12,057 nt of DNA from the NCBI GenBank assembly GCA_050012355.1, contig JBEKHI010000259.1, forward strand, positions 1 to 12,057, read 5' to 3'. This DNA comes from JBEKHI01 sp050012355 (lineage in GTDB: Bacteria; Actinomycetota; Actinomycetes; Streptosporangiales; Streptosporangiaceae). Made by a program: the position numbers and the translations under genes. The notes under the pieces were generated by a model. The model had not been told where the DNA came from, searched no databases, and worked only from the letters and a program-made list of their open reading frames with translations. Below are positions 1 to 6,777 of the stretch, in pieces (positions within the stretch are counted from its first letter, which is position 1; the number at the start of each line of letters is the position of its first letter).

Positions 1-785
1 ATCACCGCGTCGAACCACACGTAGATCCGCTTGTCCAACCGGTCGCTCCAGCCGTCGAGCGGGACCGGAACCCCCCAGTCGAGGTCGCGGGTGATCGCGC
101 GCGGCTTCAGGTCGCCGAGGAGGTTGAGGGAGAACTTGAGCACGTTCGGCCGCCAGTCACCCGCCTTGGTCTGCAGCCAGCTGCCAAGGACCTCGGCGAA
201 CGCGGGCAGGTCGAGGAAGTAGTGCTCGGTCTCGACGAATAGCGGCGTCTCGCCGTTGATCCGCGACTTTGGATCGATGAGCTGGTCCGGATCAAGCTGA
301 TTACCGCAGTTGTCACACTGGTCGCCGCGGGCGTGCGGGAAGCCGCAGATCGGGCAGGTGCCTTCGATGTACCGGTCGGGCAGCGTCCGGCCGGTGGACG
401 GCGAGATCGCGCCCATCGCGGTCTGCGGGAAGATGTACCCGTTCTTCAGCAGCGTGGTGAAGATCTCCTGGACGACCGCGTAGTGGTTACGGGTCGTGGT
501 CCTGGTGAACAGGTCGTAGGTCATGCCCAGGGCGGTCAGGTCCTCGCCGATCACCTGGTTGTACCGGTCCGCGACCTCACGGGCGGTGATGCCCTCCGCG
601 TCGGCCTGCACCTGGATCGGGGTGCCATGCTCATCCGTGCCGCTGACCATCAGCACCTGGTTACCCGACATCCGCTGGAAGCGGCTGAACATGTCGCAGG
701 GCAACGCGAAGCCCGAGACGTGTCCGATATGACGAGGGCCGTTGGCGTACGGCCAGGCCGGTGCGGCCAGGATGTGCTTACCCAT
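1..785 (-). CDS. metG: Methionyl-tRNA synthetase, N-terminal part (partial at window edge)
   Basis: This gene charges tRNA-Met with methionine in the cytoplasm. About 261 codons are visible and the frame stays open to the window edge, so the KMSKS loop and anticodon-binding domain lie outside. The class I signature HIGH is at residues 19-22 inside PYANGPRHIGHVSG, followed by SGTDEHGTPI of the catalytic Rossmann fold. A zinc knuckle Cys-x2-Cys-x9-Cys-x2-Cys is at residues 144, 147, 157 and 160, the E. coli-like zinc-containing type. The ATG at 785 gives the expected family N-terminus and sits 2 bp after the stop of the upstream glycosyltransferase gene. No clear Shine-Dalgarno precedes it, so translational coupling is likely. 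Family identity is certain from the motifs; the operon link is inference from spacing. Confidence 0.96.
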   Translation of the reverse strand, partial: MGKHILAAPAWPYANGPRHIGHVSGFALPCDMFSRFQRMSGNQVLMVSGTDEHGTPIQVQADAEGITAREVADRYNQVIGEDLTALGMTYDLFTRTTTRNHYAVVQEIFTTLLKNGYIFPQTAMGAISPSTGRTLPDRYIEGTCPICGFPHARGDQCDNCGNQLDPDQLIDPKSRINGETPLFVETEHYFLDLPAFAEVLGSWLQTKAGDWRPNVLKFSLNLLGDLKPRAITRDLDWGVPVPLDGWSDRLDKRIYVWFDAV

Positions 786-787
786 GG

Positions 788-1990
788 TTAAAGCGTAGGG
801 GCTGAGACCGGCTGGTCGCTCTCATTAACGGTCGCGAGCGGCCGGTGCCTGGTCTGCTTGATACCCAGGATCGACAGGAAGAACGTGCCGAGCACCAGCT
901 GGCAGCTCAGGATCAGCGCGGTGACCGACGGGACCATGATCCGCAGGCTGTGCTCGTAGTTGAGCGAGTGGAAGCCAGCGCCGTCCCAGTAGACCACCGA
1001 GAAGATCAGCCCGCCGAGGCCGGCCAGGCCGAGGATCAGGCCGATGACCAGGCCGCGTTCAAGTGACAGCTTGCCGAGGATGCGCTGCACGCTTGGTTCC
1101 TCGGGCAAGAACCCCTCCGAGCCCGCGTACACCTGGGTGAACAGCCAGAACAGCACGGACTGGAAGCCGATCACCACCATGGCGGAGGCCGCGACCAAGG
1201 TGTCCACGTCGAACGTCACCGAGCCGATGCGCAGCGGCCCGGGCAGCACGAGGGCGCCGATGACCAGGCCCGCGATCAGCATCACGAGCCCCGGCAGAAA
1301 GAACAGCCAGCGCGGGCTGTACAGCAGCAGGAACCGCAGGTGGCGCCAGCCGTCCCGCCAGCTCCGCAGGTGCGGCGGCCGGGACCGTCCGTCCTTGGCC
1401 AGCGTGGTGGGGACCTCGGCGAGCCGCTGGTCGGCCAGGGTCGCCTTCACCACCATCTCGCTGGCGAACTCCATGCCGGTGGCCTGCAGGCCGAGTTTGA
1501 GCACGGAATCTTTCCGGAAGCCGCGCAGCCCGCAGTGGAAGTCACGGATCGGGCTGCGGAAGAACAGCCGCCCGACGAAGCTCAGCAACGGGTTGCCCAG
1601 GTACTTGTGCAGCGGCGGCATGGCACCCGGCTCGATCCCGCCGCGGAACCGGTTCCCCATCACCAGCTCAGTCCCGCCCCGCAGCGCGGTGACAAACGGC
1701 ATCAGGTTGGTGAAGTCGTAGCTGTCGTCGGCGTCGCCCATGATGATGTACTCGCCGCGAGCAGCGGCGATCCCGCCCATCAGGGCGTTGCCGTAGCCCT
1801 TCTCGGCGATGTCGACCACCCGGGCACCCGCCTGCTCGGCCAGCGCCTGGCTGCCGTCGGTAGAGCCGTTGTCGGCGATCAGCACCTCACCGTCGATGCC
1901 GTTGGTCTCAATGAAGGCCACGGCTTTGCGCACGCACGTCGCCACGGTCTCCGCCTCGTTGAGGCAGGGCATGACCACCGTCAGCTCCAC
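788..1990 (-). CDS. Membrane-anchored family 2 glycosyltransferase (polyprenyl-phosphate hexose synthase-like)
   Basis: A protein of about 400 aa. The N-terminal GT-A domain begins VELTVVMPCLNEAE. It carries ADNGSTDGS (39-47) and GDADD with the metal-binding DxD at 86-88, then RDFHCGLRGF and an acceptor-side GMEFASEM motif, as in the DPM1/GtrB group that moves a sugar from a nucleotide to polyprenyl phosphate. The C-terminal part holds about four hydrophobic helices, anchoring it in the membrane with the catalytic domain in the cytoplasm. The open frame extends upstream to 2278. I choose the GTG at 1990 because AAGGAAG lies 11 bases before it, family homology begins there, and a longer start would run deep into the divergent gene. 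The sugar (mannose, glucose or other) cannot be told. It probably shares a transcript with metG and may supply lipid-linked sugar to the neighbouring GT-C-like and Pmt proteins (inference). Confidence 0.85.
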   Translation of the reverse strand: MELTVVMPCLNEAETVATCVRKAVAFIETNGIDGEVLIADNGSTDGSQALAEQAGARVVDIAEKGYGNALMGGIAAARGEYIIMGDADDSYDFTNLMPFVTALRGGTELVMGNRFRGGIEPGAMPPLHKYLGNPLLSFVGRLFFRSPIRDFHCGLRGFRKDSVLKLGLQATGMEFASEMVVKATLADQRLAEVPTTLAKDGRSRPPHLRSWRDGWRHLRFLLLYSPRWLFFLPGLVMLIAGLVIGALVLPGPLRIGSVTFDVDTLVAASAMVVIGFQSVLFWLFTQVYAGSEGFLPEEPSVQRILGKLSLERGLVIGLILGLAGLGGLIFSVVYWDGAGFHSLNYEHSLRIMVPSVTALILSCQLVLGTFFLSILGIKQTRHRPLATVNESDQPVSAPTL

Positions 1991-2004
1991 ACTGCACCCA
2001 TCTT

Positions 2005-2045
2005 CCTTGGCTCCCGTTCTTAGGCTCCGCGTTACCTTAGGGTAG
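2005..2045. promoter_or_regulatory. Short divergent promoter region between GT2 and GT-C-like genes
   Basis: Only 54 bp separate the two start codons. On the plus strand TACCTT at 2033-2038 fits the actinobacterial -10 form TAnnnT and sits 6 bases before the GTG at 2045, which would give a leaderless transcript. On the minus strand TAAGGT at 2039-2034 could serve the glycosyltransferase gene, whose GTG has the Shine-Dalgarno-like AAGGAAG. No convincing -35 was found for either. Prediction from sequence only. Confidence 0.35.
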
Positions 2046-3550
2046 TGCGCGTGCTCAGGCGCCATCGGCTGTTTATCCTCGTCGCCATTCCCGCTCTTTT
2101 GCTGCGCGCCGACGCGGAACTCGGGTACCGGTGGCAGTCCTGGTTCAACGACTCGTTCAGCTATGTCCGGGCCGCGGTGCTGCTGCAACCAGAAGCACAG
2201 CGCGTGTCCGGCTACCCGGTCCTGCTCTGGCTGTTGTCGCCGTTCCACAGCCTCGCCCTGGTAACAATACTGCAACATCTGGCGGGCCTGGCGGTCGGTT
2301 TTCTCGTGTACTGGCTAGCCAGGGAGCGCTTCCGGGCACGCACCTGGATCGCCGTGCTGGCCGCGGTACCGGTGCTCTACGACGGGTTCCAGATCCAGCT
2401 CGAGCACCTGATCATGACCGACGTCGCCTTCGAGCTCCTGATCGTCGTGGCAATTTTTGTGTTGCTGCTGGCCCGGGACTCCGTTGGCTGGCGGCGGGCC
2501 GCTGTGGCCGGGCTGCTGATCGGCGTGGCCGACGTCATCCGGTCGGCCGCGCTCCCCCTGCTAGTCGTCTTCGTAATCTTCCTGCTGGTCGGGAGCCGGC
2601 AAACGTCCGTAAAATCTGCTGCCCCCGCGACAGATTCTCCGGACATTCTCGGGAGGGTGCGGGTCGTGGGCGCGCTGCTGGTGGCCTGCGCGCTGCCGGT
2701 GGTCGGCTACGCGGGCTGGTTCGACGCCAGCTACGGGCAGTTCGCGATGACCGACTCCACCGGCGTCTTCCTGTACTCACGGGTCATGACGTTCGCCGAG
2801 TGTTCCCAGATGGGCACCCTCACGCCGGAACTCCGGTCGCTGTGCACGACCGTGCCGCCAGCGAAACGCCCGCCCGCCGAGGAGTACATCTGGCGGTCGT
2901 ACTCGCCGCTGGTGCGGGCGAGTTCCGATCCGTTCAACCCGGCGACGAACAAGCTCGCCGGGAAGTTCGCGATCCGGGCCATCGAGTCCCAGCCGCTGGA
3001 TTACGCGCGGGCGGTGTTCGACGACACCTGGAAGGCGTTCGGCTGGTCGCGGACGCCGTACCCCGACGCGGCGACCTACGACGAGTACCTCTTCGGTTAC
3101 TCGTCGGTGGCGGTCCCGACCTACGCCACCCCCAGCATCCATGGGTACCGCTCGTACGAGGCCTACTACGTGCGCGGGAACCCATCGACGCAGGTGGTGA
3201 ACCCGTTCGCCGGGATCATCCGCGGCTACCAGCGGTACGTCTGGCTGCCCGGCACCGTCTACGGGCTGATCCTGCTGATGGGTCTGGCCGGACTGGTCTT
3301 GACCTGTCGGGAGCGAGGCCGGTACGCGCTGCTGCCCTGGGGAGTATCGCTGGGGATGATCGTGGTGCCGGCCGCCACCGCCGGTTTCGACTACCGGTAC
3401 GTGCTACCCGCCGTCCCGCTGGCTTGCCTGGCGGCGGCGATCACCGCGGGCCCCGCGGTCGGCCGGCTCCGCGGCGGCCTGGTTGGCACGGGCCGCCCGG
3501 CGGCTGAGGCCGGCGACGACCAGCGTGATCTCGCCTCGGACACGGCCTGA
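2045..3550 (+). CDS. Multi-pass membrane protein, probable GT-C-type glycosyltransferase
   Basis: A 501-aa integral membrane protein with about ten hydrophobic segments. After the first helix comes an outside loop with an acidic residue, WFNDSFSY (33-40, Asp36), as in GT-C enzymes that use polyprenyl-phosphate sugars. Then SGYPVLLWLL, a further acidic patch QLEHLIMTD (118-126), a large soluble loop around residues 225-385, and a late FDYRYVLPAVPLACLAAAI helix seen in this broad class. I do not recognise a named family member, so donor and acceptor are unknown. The GTG at 2045 is taken as start because a -10-like TACCTT lies just upstream; the in-frame GTG at 2051 is an alternative. The gene is divergent from the GT2 gene and overlaps the tail of rsmI by 147 bp. 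An uncharacterised transporter-like membrane protein is a less likely alternative. Confidence 0.75.
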   Translation: MRVLRRHRLFILVAIPALLLRADAELGYRWQSWFNDSFSYVRAAVLLQPEAQRVSGYPVLLWLLSPFHSLALVTILQHLAGLAVGFLVYWLARERFRARTWIAVLAAVPVLYDGFQIQLEHLIMTDVAFELLIVVAIFVLLLARDSVGWRRAAVAGLLIGVADVIRSAALPLLVVFVIFLLVGSRQTSVKSAAPATDSPDILGRVRVVGALLVACALPVVGYAGWFDASYGQFAMTDSTGVFLYSRVMTFAECSQMGTLTPELRSLCTTVPPAKRPPAEEYIWRSYSPLVRASSDPFNPATNKLAGKFAIRAIESQPLDYARAVFDDTWKAFGWSRTPYPDAATYDEYLFGYSSVAVPTYATPSIHGYRSYEAYYVRGNPSTQVVNPFAGIIRGYQRYVWLPGTVYGLILLMGLAGLVLTCRERGRYALLPWGVSLGMIVVPAATAGFDYRYVLPAVPLACLAAAITAGPAVGRLRGGLVGTGRPAAEAGDDQRDLASDTA

Positions 3551-4204
3551 CTGACCGTCCGCCCAGGCGGTCAGCTCGCCCAGGCTGCCCCTGACGATCT
3601 CCTCGTGGGTCTTGGTGAGCTCGCGGCACACCACGGCGGGACGGTCATCCCCGTGCGATTCCGCCAGCTCACCGAGCGTCTTGGCCAGCCGGTACGGTGA
3701 CTCGAACAGGACGTGAGTCCGAGGATCAACCGCCAGTTCTTCAAAACGGCGGTGGCGTTCCCCTGCTTTGCGCGGCGGGAATCCCTCGAAGCTGAACCGG
3801 TCGGATGGCAGTCCCGAGACGGCCAGCGCCGTCGTCACCGCGCTCGGGCCGGGGATAGCCGTGACTCTTATGTCGCTGGCGGCGGCGGCCGCGACCAGCC
3901 GGTAGCCGGGGTCGCTGACCGCGGGCATCCCGGCGTCGGTGACCACCAGGACGTCGTTGCCCTCCTCCAGCTGGGTGACCAGCTCGGCGGCGCGGCGGGT
4001 CTCTATGGCGTCGTAATAGGAGACCACTCGCCCGGTGATCGTCACTTCCAGGCTGGCCGCCAGGCGGCGAAGCCGCCGGGTGTCCTCGGCCGCGATGATG
4101 TCCGCGGTTTCCAGCGCCCGGGCGAGCCGGGGGGCGGCATCGTCGGGACGCCCGATCGGAACGGCCGCCAGAATCAGGGTTCCAGTGTCCGTTTTGTTTT
4201 CCAT
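3404..4204 (-). CDS. rsmI: 16S rRNA (cytidine1402-2'-O)-methyltransferase RsmI
   Basis: A 266-aa SAM-dependent enzyme that 2'-O-methylates C1402 in the ribosomal P site. Family motifs run in order: AAEDTRRLRRL (38-48), VTDAGMPAVSDPG (88-100), IPGPSAVTTAL (117-127), FEGFPPRK (139-146), FESPYRL (167-173), RELTKTHEE (194-202) and GEITLVVAG (224-232), the tetrapyrrole-methylase fold. The ATG at 4204 is preceded by GGAAGGG at 7 bases. Longer in-frame starts reach 4396, but they would run into the divergent pmt gene and have no conserved sequence. Residues 219-266 are encoded opposite the end of the GT-C-like gene, and the last 34 residues are Arg/Ala-rich and not conserved. Being next to pmt and near metG matches the known actinobacterial neighbourhood. 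Confidence 0.95.
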   Translation of the reverse strand: MENKTDTGTLILAAVPIGRPDDAAPRLARALETADIIAAEDTRRLRRLAASLEVTITGRVVSYYDAIETRRAAELVTQLEEGNDVLVVTDAGMPAVSDPGYRLVAAAAASDIRVTAIPGPSAVTTALAVSGLPSDRFSFEGFPPRKAGERHRRFEELAVDPRTHVLFESPYRLAKTLGELAESHGDDRPAVVCRELTKTHEEIVRGSLGELTAWADGQSGRVRGEITLVVAGLSRRAARANQAAAEPADRGARGDRRRQASQRDGG

Positions 4205-4222
4205 CACGGCGTCCCTTCCGAC

Positions 4223-4235
4223 TAACATAACCCCG
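4223..4235 (+). promoter_or_regulatory. -10 element for a leaderless pmt transcript
   Basis: TAACAT at 4223-4228 matches TAnnnT and ends 7 bases before the pmt ATG at 4236, the spacing typical of leaderless actinobacterial mRNAs. No Shine-Dalgarno is present between it and the ATG. There is no clear -35; the expected place overlaps the rsmI start codon. Only 31 bp separate the divergent rsmI and pmt start codons, so their promoters must overlap the neighbouring coding regions. Confidence 0.45.
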
Positions 4236-5873
4236 ATGACCGCTACCCAGGCCAGCCAGCCGGCCCCAGGTGAGGCCAGCGGCGAGGCTACCGGATCGCG
4301 CTCCGTAAGCGACCGCGCACGGACGCTCGGCGCTCGCCTCGCGTCGCCCTTGCCCACCGATAAATGGTGGGGCTGGGCTGGCCCGCTGCTGGTCACGCTG
4401 TTCGGCGGGTTCCTGCGCTTCGACAGGCTATCGGTGCCGAACGCGGTCAGCTTCGACGAGACGTACTACGTCAAGGATGCCTGGAGCCTGCTGCACCACG
4501 GCGTCGAGCTGTGCACATCGAGTAATTCGAACCTCAACACGATGATCGCGCAGCAGCACGACACGAACATCTTCGCCATGTGCACTGGCGGCGGTTACGG
4601 CGAGTACGTGGTGATGCCGCCACTCGGCAAATGGCTGATCGCGATCGGCGAGTGGCTGTTCGGGCTGAACTCGTTCGGCTGGCGGTTCTCGACCGCTGTG
4701 TTCGGCACGCTGGCGATCCTGCTGCTGTGCCGGATCGTCCGCCGCATGACCAGGTCCACTCTGCTCGGCTGTATCGCCGGATTCTTGCTGTCGCTTGACG
4801 GCCTGGAATTCGTGCTGTCGCGCACCGGGATCCTGGACATCTTCTTGATGTTCTTCGTGCTCGCCGCGTTCGGCTGCCTGGTGATCGATAGAGACGTGTC
4901 ACGTGCCCGGCTGGCGGACCTGATCGCGTCGCAGGGGGAAGGCGACGGCAGCGGCCCCCGGCTCGGCAGCAGGAAGTGGCGGATCCTCTGCGGGTTCTGC
5001 ATGGGCTGCGCCTGTGCCGTCAAGTGGGATGGCATCTGGTTCTTGCTGGGCTTCTTCCTCTTGTGCCTGGCCTGGGACGCGGGCGCGCGCCGGGCGGCCG
5101 GACTGCCCGGGTACTGGCGCGGCACTCTGGTCGGCGATGGCAAGTGGCTGCCGGTGACGCTCGGCGCGATTCCGCTGGTGACCTACCTGGCGACCTGGAC
5201 CGGCTGGTTCGTGACCAGCGAGGGCTACGACCGGCAGTACGCCGCGCAGCACGGCGTGCACACCCCGGTGATCTCCGCGCTGTACTCGCTGTTTGAGTAC
5301 AGCAAGTCGATGTGGCAGTTCGACTCGACGCTGCATGCCTATCAGCCGTACATGTCCCAGCCGTGGGGCTGGATCGTCATCGCCCGGCCAATCGCCTACT
5401 ACTACGAGTGCTGGTCGAATGTCGCGGGTACCGTGGCCTGCCCGAAGGGCCAGGTGGGGTACTCCCAGGAGGTTCTCGCGATCGGGAACCCGCTGATCTG
5501 GTGGGCCTCGGTCCCGGCGCTGCTGTTCTGCCTTGGCTGGTGGCTGACCAGGCGCGACTGGCGAGCGGGGGCCGCGCTGTTCGGCCTCGCGGTCGGCTGG
5601 CTGCCCTGGTTCCCCTTCGTGTCGCGGACCAAGTTCTACTACTACGCGCTGGACTTCCTGCCGTTCATGATCATCGCCATCGTGCTCTGTATCGGGCTGA
5701 TCATCGGACCGGCGAAGGCGAGTTCGATGCGGCGCGCCATCGGCGCCTCGATCGTTGGCACCTACCTGCTGGCGGTGCTGCTGATGTTCCGCTACTTTTA
5801 TCCGATCCTGGCCGGATCGATCATCCCGTACTCCTCGTGGTTGTCCCACATGTGGTTCAGCAGTTGGATCTGA
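4236..5873 (+). CDS. pmt: Protein O-mannosyltransferase (GT39, polyprenyl-phosphate-mannose dependent)
   Basis: A 545-aa membrane enzyme that transfers mannose from polyprenyl-phosphate mannose to Ser/Thr of secreted proteins, acting on the outer face of the membrane. After a 45-residue Pro/Ala/Ser-rich cytoplasmic start comes TM1 and the catalytic loop LRFDRLSVPNAVSFDETYY (60-78), with the family FDE acidic pair at Asp74-Glu75. Conserved PPLGKWLIAIGEWLFG, FVLSRTGILDIFLMFF and late PWGWIVIARPIAYYYE segments mark the PMT and C-terminal PMT_4TMC regions. No MIR domains, as is usual for the bacterial enzyme. The open frame begins at 4035, but homology, the -10 element and the divergent rsmI start favour the ATG at 4236. 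Orthologue of the M. tuberculosis Rv1002c type by motif and synteny. Confidence 0.93.
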   Translation: MTATQASQPAPGEASGEATGSRSVSDRARTLGARLASPLPTDKWWGWAGPLLVTLFGGFLRFDRLSVPNAVSFDETYYVKDAWSLLHHGVELCTSSNSNLNTMIAQQHDTNIFAMCTGGGYGEYVVMPPLGKWLIAIGEWLFGLNSFGWRFSTAVFGTLAILLLCRIVRRMTRSTLLGCIAGFLLSLDGLEFVLSRTGILDIFLMFFVLAAFGCLVIDRDVSRARLADLIASQGEGDGSGPRLGSRKWRILCGFCMGCACAVKWDGIWFLLGFFLLCLAWDAGARRAAGLPGYWRGTLVGDGKWLPVTLGAIPLVTYLATWTGWFVTSEGYDRQYAAQHGVHTPVISALYSLFEYSKSMWQFDSTLHAYQPYMSQPWGWIVIARPIAYYYECWSNVAGTVACPKGQVGYSQEVLAIGNPLIWWASVPALLFCLGWWLTRRDWRAGAALFGLAVGWLPWFPFVSRTKFYYYALDFLPFMIIAIVLCIGLIIGPAKASSMRRAIGASIVGTYLLAVLLMFRYFYPILAGSIIPYSSWLSHMWFSSWI

Positions 5874-5900
5874 GCTGACTTTCAGGAACCTTGGAGTACT

Positions 5901-5919
5901 TCCCCAGCACAGCCGGGGA
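5901..5919 (+). terminator. Candidate terminator hairpin after pmt
   Basis: TCCCCAGC (5901-5908) can pair with GCCGGGGA (5912-5919) around an ACA triloop, with one A-C mismatch. It starts 27 bases after the pmt stop. There is no T tract after it, which is common for actinobacterial terminators but makes the call weak. Confidence 0.35.
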
Positions 5920-5999
5920 CCCTGTTGTATGAGAGATTCGACGCCAGTTTGCCCGGGTGTGACGTTAGCGACACGTAAGGCAGCGAACGACGCAATCTC

Positions 6000-6060
6000 T
6001 TGCGCGATCACAAGTCGCGACATATCTTAAAAACTAATTGGTCGTGGACCGGACCGTCCG
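6000..6060 (+). promoter_or_regulatory. Candidate promoter and inverted repeats upstream of the sigma gene
   Basis: TTGCGC (6000-6005), a 17-bp spacer and TATCTT (6023-6028) form a plausible housekeeping-type promoter, with transcription expected near 6035 and an 80-base leader. The spacer contains the inverted repeat CGCGA (6003-6007) / TCGCG (6015-6019), well placed for an operator. The leader has a second odd-centred palindrome, CGGAC-C-GTCCG (6050-6060). I did not find a GGGAAT-N16-18-GTT type SigR promoter here, so autoregulation by the encoded sigma is not supported by what I can see. Confidence 0.35.
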
Positions 6061-6114
6061 CGGCCTCCCGTACGTCTATATGGGTGACGGACGGATCGAA
6101 CCACCGGAGCGCAC

Positions 6115-6756
6115 ATGAGCCGGAACGAAGAAGAGGCCCCCATCGCCACCAGCGAAGGCGTCGACGATGCCACCCACGGTCACGCGGCCGACCCCGCGGA
6201 GAGCCGCGCGCGGTTTGAACGGGATGTTGTGCCGCAGCTGAGTCAGCTGTACCCGGCCGCGCTCCGCATGACCCGCAACCCGACCGACGCCGAGGACCTG
6301 GTCCAGGAGACGTCGGTCAAGGCGTACGCGGCGTTCCATCAGTTCCGGCCCGGCACCAACCTCCGTGCGTGGTTGAACCGCATCCTGACCACGACGTTCA
6401 TCAACGTCTACCGCAAGCGCAAGCGCGAGCCGCAGCAGGCGCTCGGCGGCGACCTGCAGGAGTGGCAGATGTCCGCCGACCGGCTGGCCCCTCCGGTGCC
6501 GTCGGCCGAGGCTGAGGCGCTGGACCGGACCACGGACTCCGACCTGCTACGGGCACTGCGCGGGCTGCCGAACGAGTTCCGCACCGCGGTGTACCTCGCG
6601 GACATCGAGGGATACCCGTACCGCGAGATCGCCGAGATCATGGGCACCCCGGTCGGTACGGTGATGTCCCGGCTGCACCGCGGCCGCAAGCGGATCCGCG
6701 AGCAGATCAGCGGGGACCCGGTAACCCCCACTCCCGCCGAATCCGCCGGCGCGTAA
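6115..6756 (+). CDS. ECF RNA polymerase sigma factor, SigR/SigH-like
   Basis: A 213-aa group 4 sigma factor that would direct RNA polymerase to stress promoters. Sigma region 2 spans about residues 34-103 (FERDVVPQLSQLYPAALRM, DAEDLVQETSVKAYAAFHQF, LRAWLNRILTTTFINVYRK). Region 4 spans about 143-197 (LRGLPNEFRTAVYLADIEGY, YREIAEIMGTPVGTVMSRL). These are close to Streptomyces SigR and mycobacterial SigH, the disulfide/heat stress sigma factors normally held by a redox-sensing zinc anti-sigma (RsrA/RshA). The first 33 residues are acidic and non-conserved. The ATG at 6115 has GGAG 5 bases before it. An in-frame TGA at 6085-6087 rules out a long isoform from further upstream. No anti-sigma gene follows: the next gene is on the opposite strand 15 bp away. 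Confidence 0.93.
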   Translation: MSRNEEEAPIATSEGVDDATHGHAADPAESRARFERDVVPQLSQLYPAALRMTRNPTDAEDLVQETSVKAYAAFHQFRPGTNLRAWLNRILTTTFINVYRKRKREPQQALGGDLQEWQMSADRLAPPVPSAEAEALDRTTDSDLLRALRGLPNEFRTAVYLADIEGYPYREIAEIMGTPVGTVMSRLHRGRKRIREQISGDPVTPTPAESAGA

Positions 6757-6777
6757 CCGCGACGCAGACGGCTACGC
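6751..6777. terminator. Hairpin spanning both stop codons of the convergent sigma and asnB-like genes
   Basis: GCGTAACC (6751-6758) pairs with GGCTACGC (6770-6777) with one A-C mismatch, leaving an 11-base loop. The arms contain the TAA of the sigma gene and the TAG of the asnB-like gene, so the same hairpin could form in both transcripts and end both. No T tract on either side. Prediction from sequence only. Confidence 0.4.

Noticed and set aside
1991..2278. N-terminal extension of the GT2 open frame to 2278
   Set aside because: It would lie antisense inside the divergent GT-C-like gene, has no family homology, and a GTG with a ribosome binding site at 1990 gives the normal GT2 N-terminus.
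2131..3507. 458-codon open frame on the plus strand inside the GT-C-like gene
   Set aside because: Arg/Gly/Pro-rich shadow frame typical of high-GC coding sequence; the other frame has clear membrane helices.
5885..5927. GGAACC ... GTTG as a possible ECF-sigma promoter upstream of the sigma gene
   Set aside because: The spacing is 33 bases instead of the 16-18 used by SigR/SigH promoters.
4899..6023. 374-codon minus-strand open frame under pmt
   Set aside because: Composition is that of an antisense shadow (Arg/Gln/Pro-rich, no motifs), and pmt is unambiguous on the plus strand.
6001..6114. Long in-frame isoform of the sigma factor, as described for Streptomyces SigR
   Set aside because: An in-frame TGA at 6085-6087 lies nine codons before the ATG.
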